DNA of 30,407 nucleotides from positions 1-30,407 of the forward strand of contig CADBNG010000036.1 in NCBI GenBank assembly GCA_902795985.1, in the 5' to 3' direction. This document shows, piece by piece, positions 23,932 through 30,407 of the stretch (its first letter is position 1; the number at the start of each line of letters is the position of its first letter). Under the pieces are notes generated by a model. The model ran no database searches. It was not told the DNA's origin and was given only the letters and a program-made list of their open reading frames with translations. Both the position numbers and the translations under genes were made by a program. This stretch comes from an uncultured Lachnospiraceae bacterium. GTDB taxonomy: Bacteria > Bacillota_A > Clostridia > Lachnospirales > Lachnospiraceae.

Positions 23932-25740
23932 TCAGTTCGGTTTCAGGGAATAGTTGAATTTGCTCAGCGTCAGGTTCGGGTTGTAACAGGGATCGCCCTT
24001 TTTCAGGACGTCGATCCAGCGGGTGCGCATGAATTCGATCTCCGTGTAAAAGCGGCGGGCCTTCTCCTCGGTGTCCTCCGCCCCGCGGGATTTGGACTCA
24101 TGGTGGATCATCTCGCAGAACGGGTCGTAGACAATCCGGTATCCTTTTTCCCGGATCCGGAGGCACAGATCAATATCGTTGAAGGCGACGGCCAGCTTTT
24201 CTTCAAACCCGCCCAGTTCCTCAAAAACAGTCTTCGGCATCATCATCGCGGCTGCCGTCACGGCGGAAACGTTCATCTGGATCGACGCCTTATGCAGATA
24301 ACCGCTCATCCGGCCGTCCATGCCGCTGAAAACATGGCCGGCGATGCCGCCCAGACCGACCACAACACCGGCGTGCTGGATCGTTTTATCGGGATAATAC
24401 AGCTTGCAGCCCGCGGCGCCGATACCCGGCCGCTGAACATTCGCCAGCAGTTCCTCAATCCATTCGGGCGTGAGGATCTCGATATCGTTGTTCAGGAACA
24501 TCAGATAATCGCCCTTCGCAAACCCGGCGCCGTAATTGTTGATCGCCGAGAAATTGAACGGCCCGTCCCAGCGGACCAGGCGGATCCCCGGATCCTGGGC
24601 CAGGCTGTCGTAATAGGCAAACGTCTCCTCCTTCGTGCTGTTGTTCTCGATCAGGAGGATTTCGTATGAATCGTAGGTGGTTTTTGCCCGGATGGAATCC
24701 AGACAGCGTTTCAGGACGTCCGTATGATCCATGGTGGGGATCAGGATCGACACCAGCGGCCGGTCCGTCAGGGCGTACCGCACACGGAAAAACCCGTAAT
24801 CCTTCAGAAGCTGAACCTCTCCTTTTTCGCCGGAGCGTTCCAGATTCCCTTCGATGGCCCGTTTTCCGGCTTCATAGGCGTACAGCTTGCTGGCGGGATT
24901 GTCCGCGGTGGAGGCGCTGTGCGTGCGCCAGTGGTACAGAATCCGCGGCACATGGGCGATGACGTCCGCCTGCTCGCAGCAGCGGAAAATCAGGTCGTGA
25001 TCCTGGGCTCCGTCAAAGCCTTTGCGGAACCCGCCCGTCTTTTCAAAAAGCTCCCGCTTCGCGACAAAGAAATGGGTAATGTAATTGTTGGACCGAAGCA
25101 GATCCGGATTGTAATCCGGCTTGAAGTGAGGCTGGGTATGTTCTCCCGTCCGGCCGTCGATCTTGTCCTCGTCGGTATAAACCACATCCGCGTGCTGTTC
25201 CGTTATGGCCTTTGCCGCTTCGTACAGCGCGTCCGGGGCCAGAAGGTCGTCATGGTCAAGAAGGCCGACGTAATCCCCCGTCGCAAGGCCGATCGCCCGG
25301 TTGGTGTTTTCAGCAATGCCGATATTTTCCTCCAGATCCTGGACACGGATTCTTTCATCCTTTTCGGCATATTCCCGGAGGGTGGCAGCCATTCTCTCCT
25401 CTTCAGGGCTGGCGTTCGCGATGCACAGCTCCCAGTTGGGGTAGCTCTGGTTCAGAAGAGAATCCATCATCTCCCGCAGGAAATCATCCGGCGTCTTGTA
25501 CGCCGGAACGGCAACCGAGATCTTTACCGAAGCGTTTTTGGACGCTGCCGCCTGCCGCGCCAGCGTTTCCGGTGATGCGGCATGTTTTTCATACCAGGGA
25601 GCGTACGGAACCTCCTCCGGCTCCGCCCGTTCCTTCAGCCGGATCAGGAACTCCCGGGGACCGTAGTGCTTCAGATACAGGAAGCCTTTTTTGATGGTAT
25701 AAGGCCGGATTTTCCGGATTAATCGTGTAAACTGGGACAT
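23932..25740 (-). CDS. Two-domain GT2-family glycosyltransferase
   Basis: A 602-aa protein with two GT-A domains in tandem. After a basic N-terminal segment (1-70), domain one begins KISVAVPAYKT (73-83) with the DxDD motif DHDD (162-165) and a QDHDLIFR block near 245. Domain two begins VSILIPTMDHTD near 325, has the NND metal motif near 415 (MFLNNDIEI) and an FNDIDLCLRI block near 515. Both domains keep their metal and base motifs, so both may be active, adding two sugars or building a repeating disaccharide. There is no signal peptide or membrane span, so it should act on the cytoplasmic face. It is separated from the upstream aminotransferase by 111 nt, the largest gap in this operon. Confidence 0.88.
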   Translation of the reverse strand: MSQFTRLIRKIRPYTIKKGFLYLKHYGPREFLIRLKERAEPEEVPYAPWYEKHAASPETLARQAAASKNASVKISVAVPAYKTPDDFLREMMDSLLNQSYPNWELCIANASPEEERMAATLREYAEKDERIRVQDLEENIGIAENTNRAIGLATGDYVGLLDHDDLLAPDALYEAAKAITEQHADVVYTDEDKIDGRTGEHTQPHFKPDYNPDLLRSNNYITHFFVAKRELFEKTGGFRKGFDGAQDHDLIFRCCEQADVIAHVPRILYHWRTHSASTADNPASKLYAYEAGKRAIEGNLERSGEKGEVQLLKDYGFFRVRYALTDRPLVSILIPTMDHTDVLKRCLDSIRAKTTYDSYEILLIENNSTKEETFAYYDSLAQDPGIRLVRWDGPFNFSAINNYGAGFAKGDYLMFLNNDIEILTPEWIEELLANVQRPGIGAAGCKLYYPDKTIQHAGVVVGLGGIAGHVFSGMDGRMSGYLHKASIQMNVSAVTAAAMMMPKTVFEELGGFEEKLAVAFNDIDLCLRIREKGYRIVYDPFCEMIHHESKSRGAEDTEEKARRFYTEIEFMRTRWIDVLKKGDPCYNPNLTLSKFNYSLKPN

Positions 25741-25805
25741 GATAACCTTTTGAAAAACACTCCCGTTCCGGATCGGAAATCCTTCCGCTCCAAAGAAGGG
25801 GTTCT

Positions 25806-25844
25806 AAAACGCTCCGGCGGCCAGGACCTGCCAGAACCGCCGGA
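25806..25844 (-). terminator. Weak terminator or attenuator inside the glycan operon
   Basis: Minus-strand TCCGGCGG (25844-25837) pairs with CCGCCGGA (25820-25813), enclosing a GC-rich loop that can also pair. It is followed by GCGTTTT. It lies just after the wecE stop. The T-run is short, so partial termination is more likely than full. Confidence 0.35.
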
Positions 25845-25851
25845 TGAAATA

Positions 25852-26985
25852 TCAGTTGTTTTTGTAGAAATCGTAAACGGCCTGGACGACCTTCGCCGCG
25901 TCTTCCGTCGTCAGGTCATAATACATCGGCAGGCGGGTCAGGCGTTCGCTTTCCTTCGTCGTATATTTGTCTTCTCCGACAAAATATCCGAATTTCAGTC
26001 CGGCAGTGGCCGAATGCAGCGGCACATAATGGAAGGCGGAATAGATCTCCCGTTCCTTCAGGAAGGAAATCAGCGCCGTCCGTTCGTTAATATCCTTCGT
26101 CTTGACATAGAACATATGGGCATTGTGCTTCGCGTAGTCCGGAATAAACGGAAGGCTGATCCGGCCCTGATCCGCCAGGTCTTTCAGATTGTCGTTATAG
26201 AAATGCCAGACTTTCATGCGGTGTTCGTCGATCTTATCGCACTCTTCCAGCTGCGCGTACAGATAGGCCGCGTTCAGTTCGCTCGGCAGATAGGAGGATC
26301 CGAAATCCACCCAGGTGTACTTATCCACCTGGCCCCGGAAGTATTTGCTCCGGTCGGTTCCCTTCTCCCGCAGGACTTCCGCCTTTTCCAGATACTCATC
26401 TTCCTGGAAAACCAGCGCGCCGCCCTCGCCCATAATGTAGTTCTTGGTCTCATGGAAGCTGTAGCAGCCGAAATCGCCGATGGTGCCGAGGGCGCGTCCT
26501 TTATAATAGGCGTTGACGGCCTGGGCCGCGTCTTCCACAACCTTCAGGTGATATTTTTCCGCGATGGCCATAATGGTATCCATCTCGCAGGCCACGCCTG
26601 CGTAGTGAACCGGGGCAATGGCACGGGTTTTTTCATTAATGGCCTGTTCGATGAGATTCTCATCGATATTCATGGTATCCGGACGGACGTCCACAAAAGC
26701 CACCCGCGCGCCGCGCAGGACAAAAGCATCCGCCGTGGATACAAAGGTATAGGACGGCATGATGACTTCCTCTCCCGGCTGAATACCCGAAAGATAGGCT
26801 CCCATCTCCAGTGCATGGGTGCAGGAGGTGGTCAGAAGCGAATACTTCGTTTTCAGCCGGTCGTGCATCCAGGCGGAGCATTTTTTGGTGAATTCACCGT
26901 CTCCGCAGAGCTTCCGGTTGGCCACAGCCTGCCGGATGTAATCCGTTTCCTTTCCGACAAATGCCGGTCTGTTAAAATCAATCAT
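25852..26985 (-). CDS. wecE: WecE/RffA-type sugar aminotransferase (DegT/DnrJ family)
   Basis: A 377-aa PLP-dependent sugar aminotransferase, closely resembling enterobacterial WecE (dTDP-4-amino-4,6-dideoxygalactose transaminase) along its length. It carries SCTHALEMGAYL, EVIMPSYTFVSTADAFVLRG, RPDTMNIDE, PVHYAGVACEMDTIMAIAEK, VVEDAAQ (PLP Asp152) and SFHETKNY with the Schiff-base lysine at K181. The likely reaction converts a dTDP-4-keto-6-deoxyhexose plus glutamate to the 4-amino sugar (Fuc4N type). The dTDP-glucose synthase and dehydratase genes are not in this window. ATG 26985 is preceded by AGAGGAC. It lies 21 nt after the second half-transporter gene, which supports a role in supplying an amino sugar for surface glycan. 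The WecE name is by resemblance; the actual sugar is untested. Confidence 0.87.
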   Translation of the reverse strand: MIDFNRPAFVGKETDYIRQAVANRKLCGDGEFTKKCSAWMHDRLKTKYSLLTTSCTHALEMGAYLSGIQPGEEVIMPSYTFVSTADAFVLRGARVAFVDVRPDTMNIDENLIEQAINEKTRAIAPVHYAGVACEMDTIMAIAEKYHLKVVEDAAQAVNAYYKGRALGTIGDFGCYSFHETKNYIMGEGGALVFQEDEYLEKAEVLREKGTDRSKYFRGQVDKYTWVDFGSSYLPSELNAAYLYAQLEECDKIDEHRMKVWHFYNDNLKDLADQGRISLPFIPDYAKHNAHMFYVKTKDINERTALISFLKEREIYSAFHYVPLHSATAGLKFGYFVGEDKYTTKESERLTRLPMYYDLTTEDAAKVVQAVYDFYKNN

Positions 26986-27006
26986 GAATACTGTCCTCTA
27001 TCCTTG

Positions 27007-27351
27007 TTATAAACTGAAAACCAGGATCCCGGCCAGGATCAGCCCCAGCCCGATCAGTTTTTTCTTGTTGAACCGCTCCTTCAGCAGGAAGAATCCCATC
27101 ACCGATACAAAGATGTAGCTGACGGATTCGTAAAGCGGCTGGTGCGAAAGCGGCAGATGCCGCAGCGCGATCATGGTCAGCACCGTGGAGCCCAGCAGCA
27201 TGCAGTAGGCGATAATCACATGCGGATTCAGATACTCCTTCAGCCGGGTCTCGTGCTCCCTGTTGGCGGAAACTTTCAGGAGGATCTGGGAAACCGACGC
27301 CACCAGGACCGAACAAAGCAGAATTATTACTGAAATGCCGTAATCACTCAT
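27007..27351 (-). CDS. Half-size DMT/EamA membrane protein (second of a pair)
   Basis: A 114-aa protein with four predicted membrane helices (about 6-24, 45-66, 73-92, 97-113) and the SMR/EamA signatures SQILLKVSA in helix 1 and PLYESVSYIFVSVMGFFLLKERFNKKKLIGLGLILAGI at the end (quoted in part). This is half the size of a ten-helix DMT carrier, so it must dimerise. Its start overlaps the end of the previous small transporter by 8 nt, pointing to a coupled heterodimer like ArnE/ArnF. Beside a sugar aminotransferase and glycosyltransferases, flipping of a lipid-linked amino sugar is the likely role. Small multidrug export is the alternative. ATG 27351 was chosen. Confidence 0.8.
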   Translation of the reverse strand: MSDYGISVIILLCSVLVASVSQILLKVSANREHETRLKEYLNPHVIIAYCMLLGSTVLTMIALRHLPLSHQPLYESVSYIFVSVMGFFLLKERFNKKKLIGLGLILAGILVFSL

Positions 27352-27706
27352 TGGACGTCACCACCAGAAAGATTCCCGCGAAAATAATCGCCGCGCCGAG
27401 GATCATCCGAAGGGTAATGGCTTCCCGGAACAGTAACATGCCCCAGATCATTCCCCATACAAGTCCCACCGGCTTGTTCGCGTAAGCCGTCGTCAGCGCC
27501 ATTCGTTTCAGGACCTGCTGCCAGAGGATGGCATAGATGAACATGGATACGAGCACCATGCCGTACCAGAGGATAAACTCCATGGAAAACGGCTCCGAAA
27601 GGGCCGCTTTCTTGGAAAAGACCCCGCTCAGGGAAGAGATAAGCAGGCCCGCATGCAGCAGGACCAGCACCCACAGCGGTGTCCTCCTTTCGTTCTCCTG
27701 ATTCAA
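27344..27706 (-). CDS. Half-size DMT/EamA membrane protein (first of a pair)
   Basis: A 120-aa, four-helix membrane protein (about 11-31, 43-65, 74-93, 97-116) with the EamA-like VWGMIWGMLLFREAITLRM and final GAAIIFAGIFLVV. It is the first gene of the glycan operon. I start it at a TTG (27706) because GGGAGG lies eight bases upstream. An internal AAAGGAGG in codons 6-8 could also serve a start at the GTG of codon 13, which would trim only the polar N-terminus. It overlaps its partner gene by 8 nt. The two are only distantly alike, as expected for an asymmetric heterodimer. Confidence 0.78.
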   Translation of the reverse strand: MNQENERRTPLWVLVLLHAGLLISSLSGVFSKKAALSEPFSMEFILWYGMVLVSMFIYAILWQQVLKRMALTTAYANKPVGLVWGMIWGMLLFREAITLRMILGAAIIFAGIFLVVTSNE

Positions 27707-27768
27707 ACCCCTGACCTCCCCGGCGGCAGCGCCGCCAATAATCAGTCTATTTTCGCATATTTCAGCGC

Positions 27769-27796
27769 AAAAAGCAACCCGCGGAACGCGGGCTGC
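27769..27796 (-). terminator. Intrinsic terminator of the aldo/keto reductase gene
   Basis: Minus-strand GCAGCCCGCG-TTC-CGCGGGTTGC (27796-27774) is a nearly perfect 10-bp stem, followed by TTTTT (27773-27769). It starts 12 nt past the reductase stop codon. Confidence 0.9.
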
Positions 27797-27808
27797 GGAT
27801 GATATCCA

Positions 27809-28939
27809 TTACTGCATATGGAAAGCTTCTTTTGCCTTTTCCAGATTTTCCCGGATCGCGATTTTCTGGGGACAGGCCTCTTCGCAGGCGCCGCAGCCGA
27901 CGCACTCGATCGCCCGTTTTTTGCCGGCGCCAATCACGTCAAAGCCTTCCTGTTTCAGCGCCTCCTGTTCGTTGCCGAAAAGGGTCAGCATATTCAGGGA
28001 TTTGAAGGTTCCGGAAATGCCGATATCCATCGGACAGACCTTCGAACAGTAATTGCAGGTGGTGCAGGGAATCAGCGGGATCTTCGCCAGTTCCGCCCGG
28101 GCCTTTTCCATCACAGCCTGCTCTTCGGGCGAAAGCGGTTTAAAGTCCTTCATATAGGAAAGATTGTCCTTCATCTGCTCCACATTGCTCATTCCGGAAA
28201 GGACCGTAATGACGCCTTCCAGACTGGCGGCAAACCGGATTCCCCAGGACGGCAGCGACGCCTCCGGGTCGGCCTCTTTAAGGATTTTTGCCACGCTCTC
28301 CGGCGGAGCGGCCAGCAGGCCGCCCTTCACCGGTTCCATGATCACCACCGGTTTATTGTATTTCCGGGCCGTTTCATAAATCTTCCGGGACTGAACCGCC
28401 GGATCCTCCCAGTCCGCATAATTGATCTGCAGCTGGACGAATTCCGCTTCCGGATGTTTTTTCAGGATTTCCTCCAGTTCCTCCGCGGTAGAATGGAAGG
28501 AAAAGCCGATATGCCGGATTTTTCCCTCTTCTTTCTTTTTCAGGACAAAATTCCAGATATCAAAATTTTCGAACACCTGCGTGCGGTGGACGCCCAGGTT
28601 GTGGAGCAGATAATAGTCAAAATATTCCAGCCCCGTACGCTCCAGAGAAATATCAAACTGAGCCTCCGCCTCTTCTTTTGTCTTTGCCTTGATCCAGGCT
28701 GCCAGTTTCGTTGCAACGGTGTAGCTCTCCCTGGGATAGCGTTCCACCAGCGCCTTGCGCATGGCCTCCTCGCTGCCTTCGTATACCCAGGCGGTGTCAA
28801 AATAGGTGAAGCCGGCTGCCATGAAAAGATCCACCATTTCTTTTGTCTGTTCCACGTCGATCACGCCGTCCTTCTGAGGCAGACGCATCAGGCCAAAGCC
28901 CAGTTTTCCCGTGTTTTCTCCAAGATATTTTTCCGCCAT
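27809..28939 (-). CDS. Aldo/keto reductase with C-terminal two-cluster ferredoxin domain
   Basis: A 376-aa fusion. Residues 1-285 are an aldo/keto reductase TIM barrel with a complete catalytic tetrad: D48, Y53, K78 and H113. Residues about 288-370 carry two CxxCxxCxxxCP motifs (C292/295/298/302 and C346/349/352/356), as in bacterial ferredoxins with two 4Fe-4S clusters. This architecture is common in anaerobic Clostridia. It probably links carbonyl reduction or oxidation to ferredoxin-level electron transfer, but the substrate is unknown. ATG 28939 follows a GGAAGGGGAA ribosome site. It lies 67 nt after the shikimate kinase gene and ends at its own strong terminator. Confidence 0.9.
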   Translation of the reverse strand: MAEKYLGENTGKLGFGLMRLPQKDGVIDVEQTKEMVDLFMAAGFTYFDTAWVYEGSEEAMRKALVERYPRESYTVATKLAAWIKAKTKEEAEAQFDISLERTGLEYFDYYLLHNLGVHRTQVFENFDIWNFVLKKKEEGKIRHIGFSFHSTAEELEEILKKHPEAEFVQLQINYADWEDPAVQSRKIYETARKYNKPVVIMEPVKGGLLAAPPESVAKILKEADPEASLPSWGIRFAASLEGVITVLSGMSNVEQMKDNLSYMKDFKPLSPEEQAVMEKARAELAKIPLIPCTTCNYCSKVCPMDIGISGTFKSLNMLTLFGNEQEALKQEGFDVIGAGKKRAIECVGCGACEEACPQKIAIRENLEKAKEAFHMQ

Positions 28940-29006
28940 CTGCTCATTCCCCTTCCGTATTCATTTCATGCCGGTTTCATTGCGCCACGGACTGTTTCGT
29001 CACGGA

Positions 29007-29525
29007 TCAGATCAGTGAATCCATGATTTCGGCTGCTGTTTCGGCTTCATTTTTGCCGGCCGTTTCCACGGTCAGATCGGCGAGCTGCTCATACAGAAGG
29101 CTTCTTTCCTGAAGCATGGAAAGGATCTCCTCCTCGCTTTTCCCGTCGATTTCCGGCCGGGTATGACGCCGCCGGAGCCTTCTCAGGATTTCTTCCGGCG
29201 GTGTTTTGACGTAAACCGTTTTGCCTTTTTTCAGGACTTCCCGGTTCTGCTCATCCAGCGGTGTTCCGCCCCCGCAGGAAACCACCAGGCCTTTCCGCCG
29301 GCCGATCTTCTGAAGGATTTCCCTCTCCTTCTCCTCAAAACAGGGTCTGCCCTTCGTTTCGATAATCCTCCGGACGGACTGGTTCTCCGCCTTTTCAACA
29401 GCCTGATCGGAATCCACGGCCTCCAGCCGGTAGATCCGGGCGATGGTTCTTCCCAGCCGGCTCTTTCCGGCCCCCATAAAGCCGATCAGATATATATTAT
29501 AATTGAATCTGCGCTTTTTTTCCAT
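29007..29525 (-). CDS. aroK: Shikimate kinase (divergent substrate site)
   Basis: A 172-aa P-loop kinase of shikimate-kinase size. Walker A is GFMGAGKS (15-22), the Mg/shikimate aspartates are D38 and D40 (VDSD), the GGG loop is 85-87 (SCGGGTP), the LID arginine is R123 (HTRP) and the late shikimate-binding Arg is R141 (ERSLLY). It should phosphorylate shikimate in aromatic amino-acid synthesis. However, the usual FRxxE motif reads FEEKE (F63-E64), so the shikimate-binding arginine is replaced by Glu. A related small-molecule kinase with another substrate is therefore possible. ATG 29525 has only a weak AAAG upstream. No other aro genes are in the window. Confidence 0.8.
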   Translation of the reverse strand: MEKKRRFNYNIYLIGFMGAGKSRLGRTIARIYRLEAVDSDQAVEKAENQSVRRIIETKGRPCFEEKEREILQKIGRRKGLVVSCGGGTPLDEQNREVLKKGKTVYVKTPPEEILRRLRRRHTRPEIDGKSEEEILSMLQERSLLYEQLADLTVETAGKNEAETAAEIMDSLI

Positions 29526-29651
29526 TTTTCTTTACGGCTTTACGGCGGAAGGCAGCTGCCGCAGCCAGATCAAAGGGTCTGCGCGTTCACGGCGGGCATC
29601 AGCCAATGTTTTTTTCTGCTCTCAGGACAACGGAATAATCCCCCTCCTGTA
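29526..29651. other. Intergenic stretch between htpG and the shikimate kinase gene
   Basis: In this 126-nt gap I see no gene and no convincing terminator. It holds a GGCAGCTGCC palindrome (29552-29561), a run of seven A residues in the minus-strand sense (29610-29616), and a tandem GCCGTAAAG duplication just before the kinase start. Some short motifs recall a TPP riboswitch, but the fold is not there. Confidence 0.4.
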
Positions 29652-30407
29652 TTATTTGAGGACTTTCATCATCAGTTCATTGCTTCTCTCGATGAATTTT
29701 GTCATCTCTTCGGGCTTCAGAGGCCGGCTCTGAAGCATGGCCAGATCGTACAGCTGCTCCGCCACAAGATGGGCGTTTTTGCTCTTTTTATGCTCCGCGA
29801 TGTAGCTGACAAGCGGATGTTTCGCGTTCAGGACCAGGGTCGGTCTGGCGGCCATGCCTCCGATCTCCTCCTCGCTCATGCCGTAAAGCTTCATCATTTC
29901 CTGCATTCTGCGCTCTTCTTCCGTGAAGGTAATGACGCAGGCCATGGTTTTGTTCTTCAGATTTTCCGTTTTAACCGTCAGTCCTTCATTCCCCAGGGCC
30001 TTGCGGAAAATGGTCTGAAGCTCTTCCTGGTCTTCTTCCGAAATCACTTCTTCCCCGGTGAGATCTTCATCAATCGCGGAATCAATCCGGCAGAAATGAA
30101 CGGTGTTTTTCCGGTCTTCCACCAGGGAAATGAAGGAAAGATCGATCGTATGGCGAAGGATGACCGCGCTCTTGCCCTCTTCCTTAAACAGGTTGACGTA
30201 CTGGCTCTGCCGGATCGGATCCGTAACGTAATAAACGGTCGTTCTCTCCTCGTCCGGAACTTCCTTCTCTTCGGCTTCGGCTTCATCCGGGGCTTCATCC
30301 GCTTTCTCTTCGCCTTCCGCTTTGGTCTCTTCTTCCGGCTTTTCCTCCGGAGGAACCAGCTCGTCCAGAGTGAAATACTTATCCTCCAGATCTTTATAGA
30401 GGATAAA
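29652..30407 (-). CDS. htpG: HtpG (Hsp90-family chaperone), C-terminal part
   Basis: The last 251 codons of an Hsp90-type chaperone; the frame is open to the window edge at 30407, so the N-terminal ATPase domain lies outside. The visible part begins in the middle domain (KDLEDKYFTLDEL), continues after an acidic Glu/Ala/Pro-rich insertion (about 35 residues, 30345-30240) with TVYYVTD and SQYVNLFKEEGKSAVIL, and ends with the C-terminal dimerisation domain containing RPTLVLNAKHPLV and LVAEQLYDLAML. HtpG is an ATP-dependent homodimeric cytoplasmic chaperone. The insertion between YFTL and TVYYVTD is longer and more acidic than in E. coli HtpG. I believe this is common in Lachnospiraceae, but that is from memory. 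Confidence 0.88.
   Translation of the reverse strand, partial: FILYKDLEDKYFTLDELVPPEEKPEEETKAEGEEKADEAPDEAEAEEKEVPDEERTTVYYVTDPIRQSQYVNLFKEEGKSAVILRHTIDLSFISLVEDRKNTVHFCRIDSAIDEDLTGEEVISEEDQEELQTIFRKALGNEGLTVKTENLKNKTMACVITFTEEERRMQEMMKLYGMSEEEIGGMAARPTLVLNAKHPLVSYIAEHKKSKNAHLVAEQLYDLAMLQSRPLKPEEMTKFIERSNELMMKVLK

Noticed and set aside
27721..27736. GGCGGC-AGC-GCCGCC hairpin as a second terminator before the half-transporter genes
   Set aside because: There is no T-run on either strand; at most it is a leader hairpin ahead of the TTG start.
29526..29651. Possible TPP riboswitch upstream of the shikimate kinase gene
   Set aside because: CTGAGA and ACCCTTTGA-TCTGG fragments recall the TPP aptamer, but the conserved central segment and paired arms are missing and the downstream gene is unrelated to thiamine.

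Overview
The window looks like chromosomal DNA of a Gram-positive clostridial Firmicute, most likely a Lachnospiraceae-type gut bacterium. The evidence is a sporulation-type sigma-H gene, the Firmicute neighbourhood ispF-cysS-mrnC-rlmB-sigH, strong AGGAGG ribosome sites, a VanW-type wall protein, a surface protein with SLH-like repeats, and a set of large proteins of unknown function that I associate, from memory only, with Lachnospiraceae. Base composition is moderately GC-rich, so antisense frames stay open and produce many long false ORFs. No phage, transposase, CRISPR array or rRNA gene is visible.

Layout. Nearly everything is on the minus strand, so gene order is read from right to left. 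The left end holds the start of a secreted protein (1-144, minus), a divergent metallo-beta-lactamase-fold hydrolase (417-1172, plus), and a convergent giant surface protein with five Ig/MBG-like repeats, a Big_2-like domain and three SLH-like repeats (1265-5059). Next is a two-gene operon of an Old-Yellow-Enzyme/2,4-dienoyl-CoA-reductase-like flavoenzyme and a cupin (5360-7883), then a tRNA-Thr(GGT) with a near-consensus promoter and a terminator (8111-8277).

From 22720 down to 8334 run thirteen minus-strand genes with no gap above 33 nt, probably one operon or a few read-through transcripts: nth, a VanW-family protein, a 1174-aa solenoid protein, an Hsp70/actin-fold-like protein, a 257-aa TPR-like protein, rnz (tRNase Z), tsaD, a tyrosine-phosphatase-like protein, ispF, cysS, mrnC, rlmB and sigH. 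It combines DNA repair, cell-wall, tRNA/rRNA maturation, isoprenoid and stationary-phase sigma genes. The solenoid/Hsp70-like/TPR trio inside it is the best candidate for an undescribed system.

From 27706 down to 22950 is a surface-glycan operon: two half-size DMT/SMR-type membrane proteins, a WecE-type sugar aminotransferase, a two-domain GT2 glycosyltransferase and a single-domain GT2. Together they suggest synthesis, membrane flipping and transfer of an amino-sugar-containing glycan. The right end has a ferredoxin-like aldo/keto reductase, a shikimate kinase with an unusual substrate-site residue, and the C-terminal part of an HtpG (Hsp90) gene cut by the window edge.

All functional calls rest on motifs and remembered family features. 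No database search was run.
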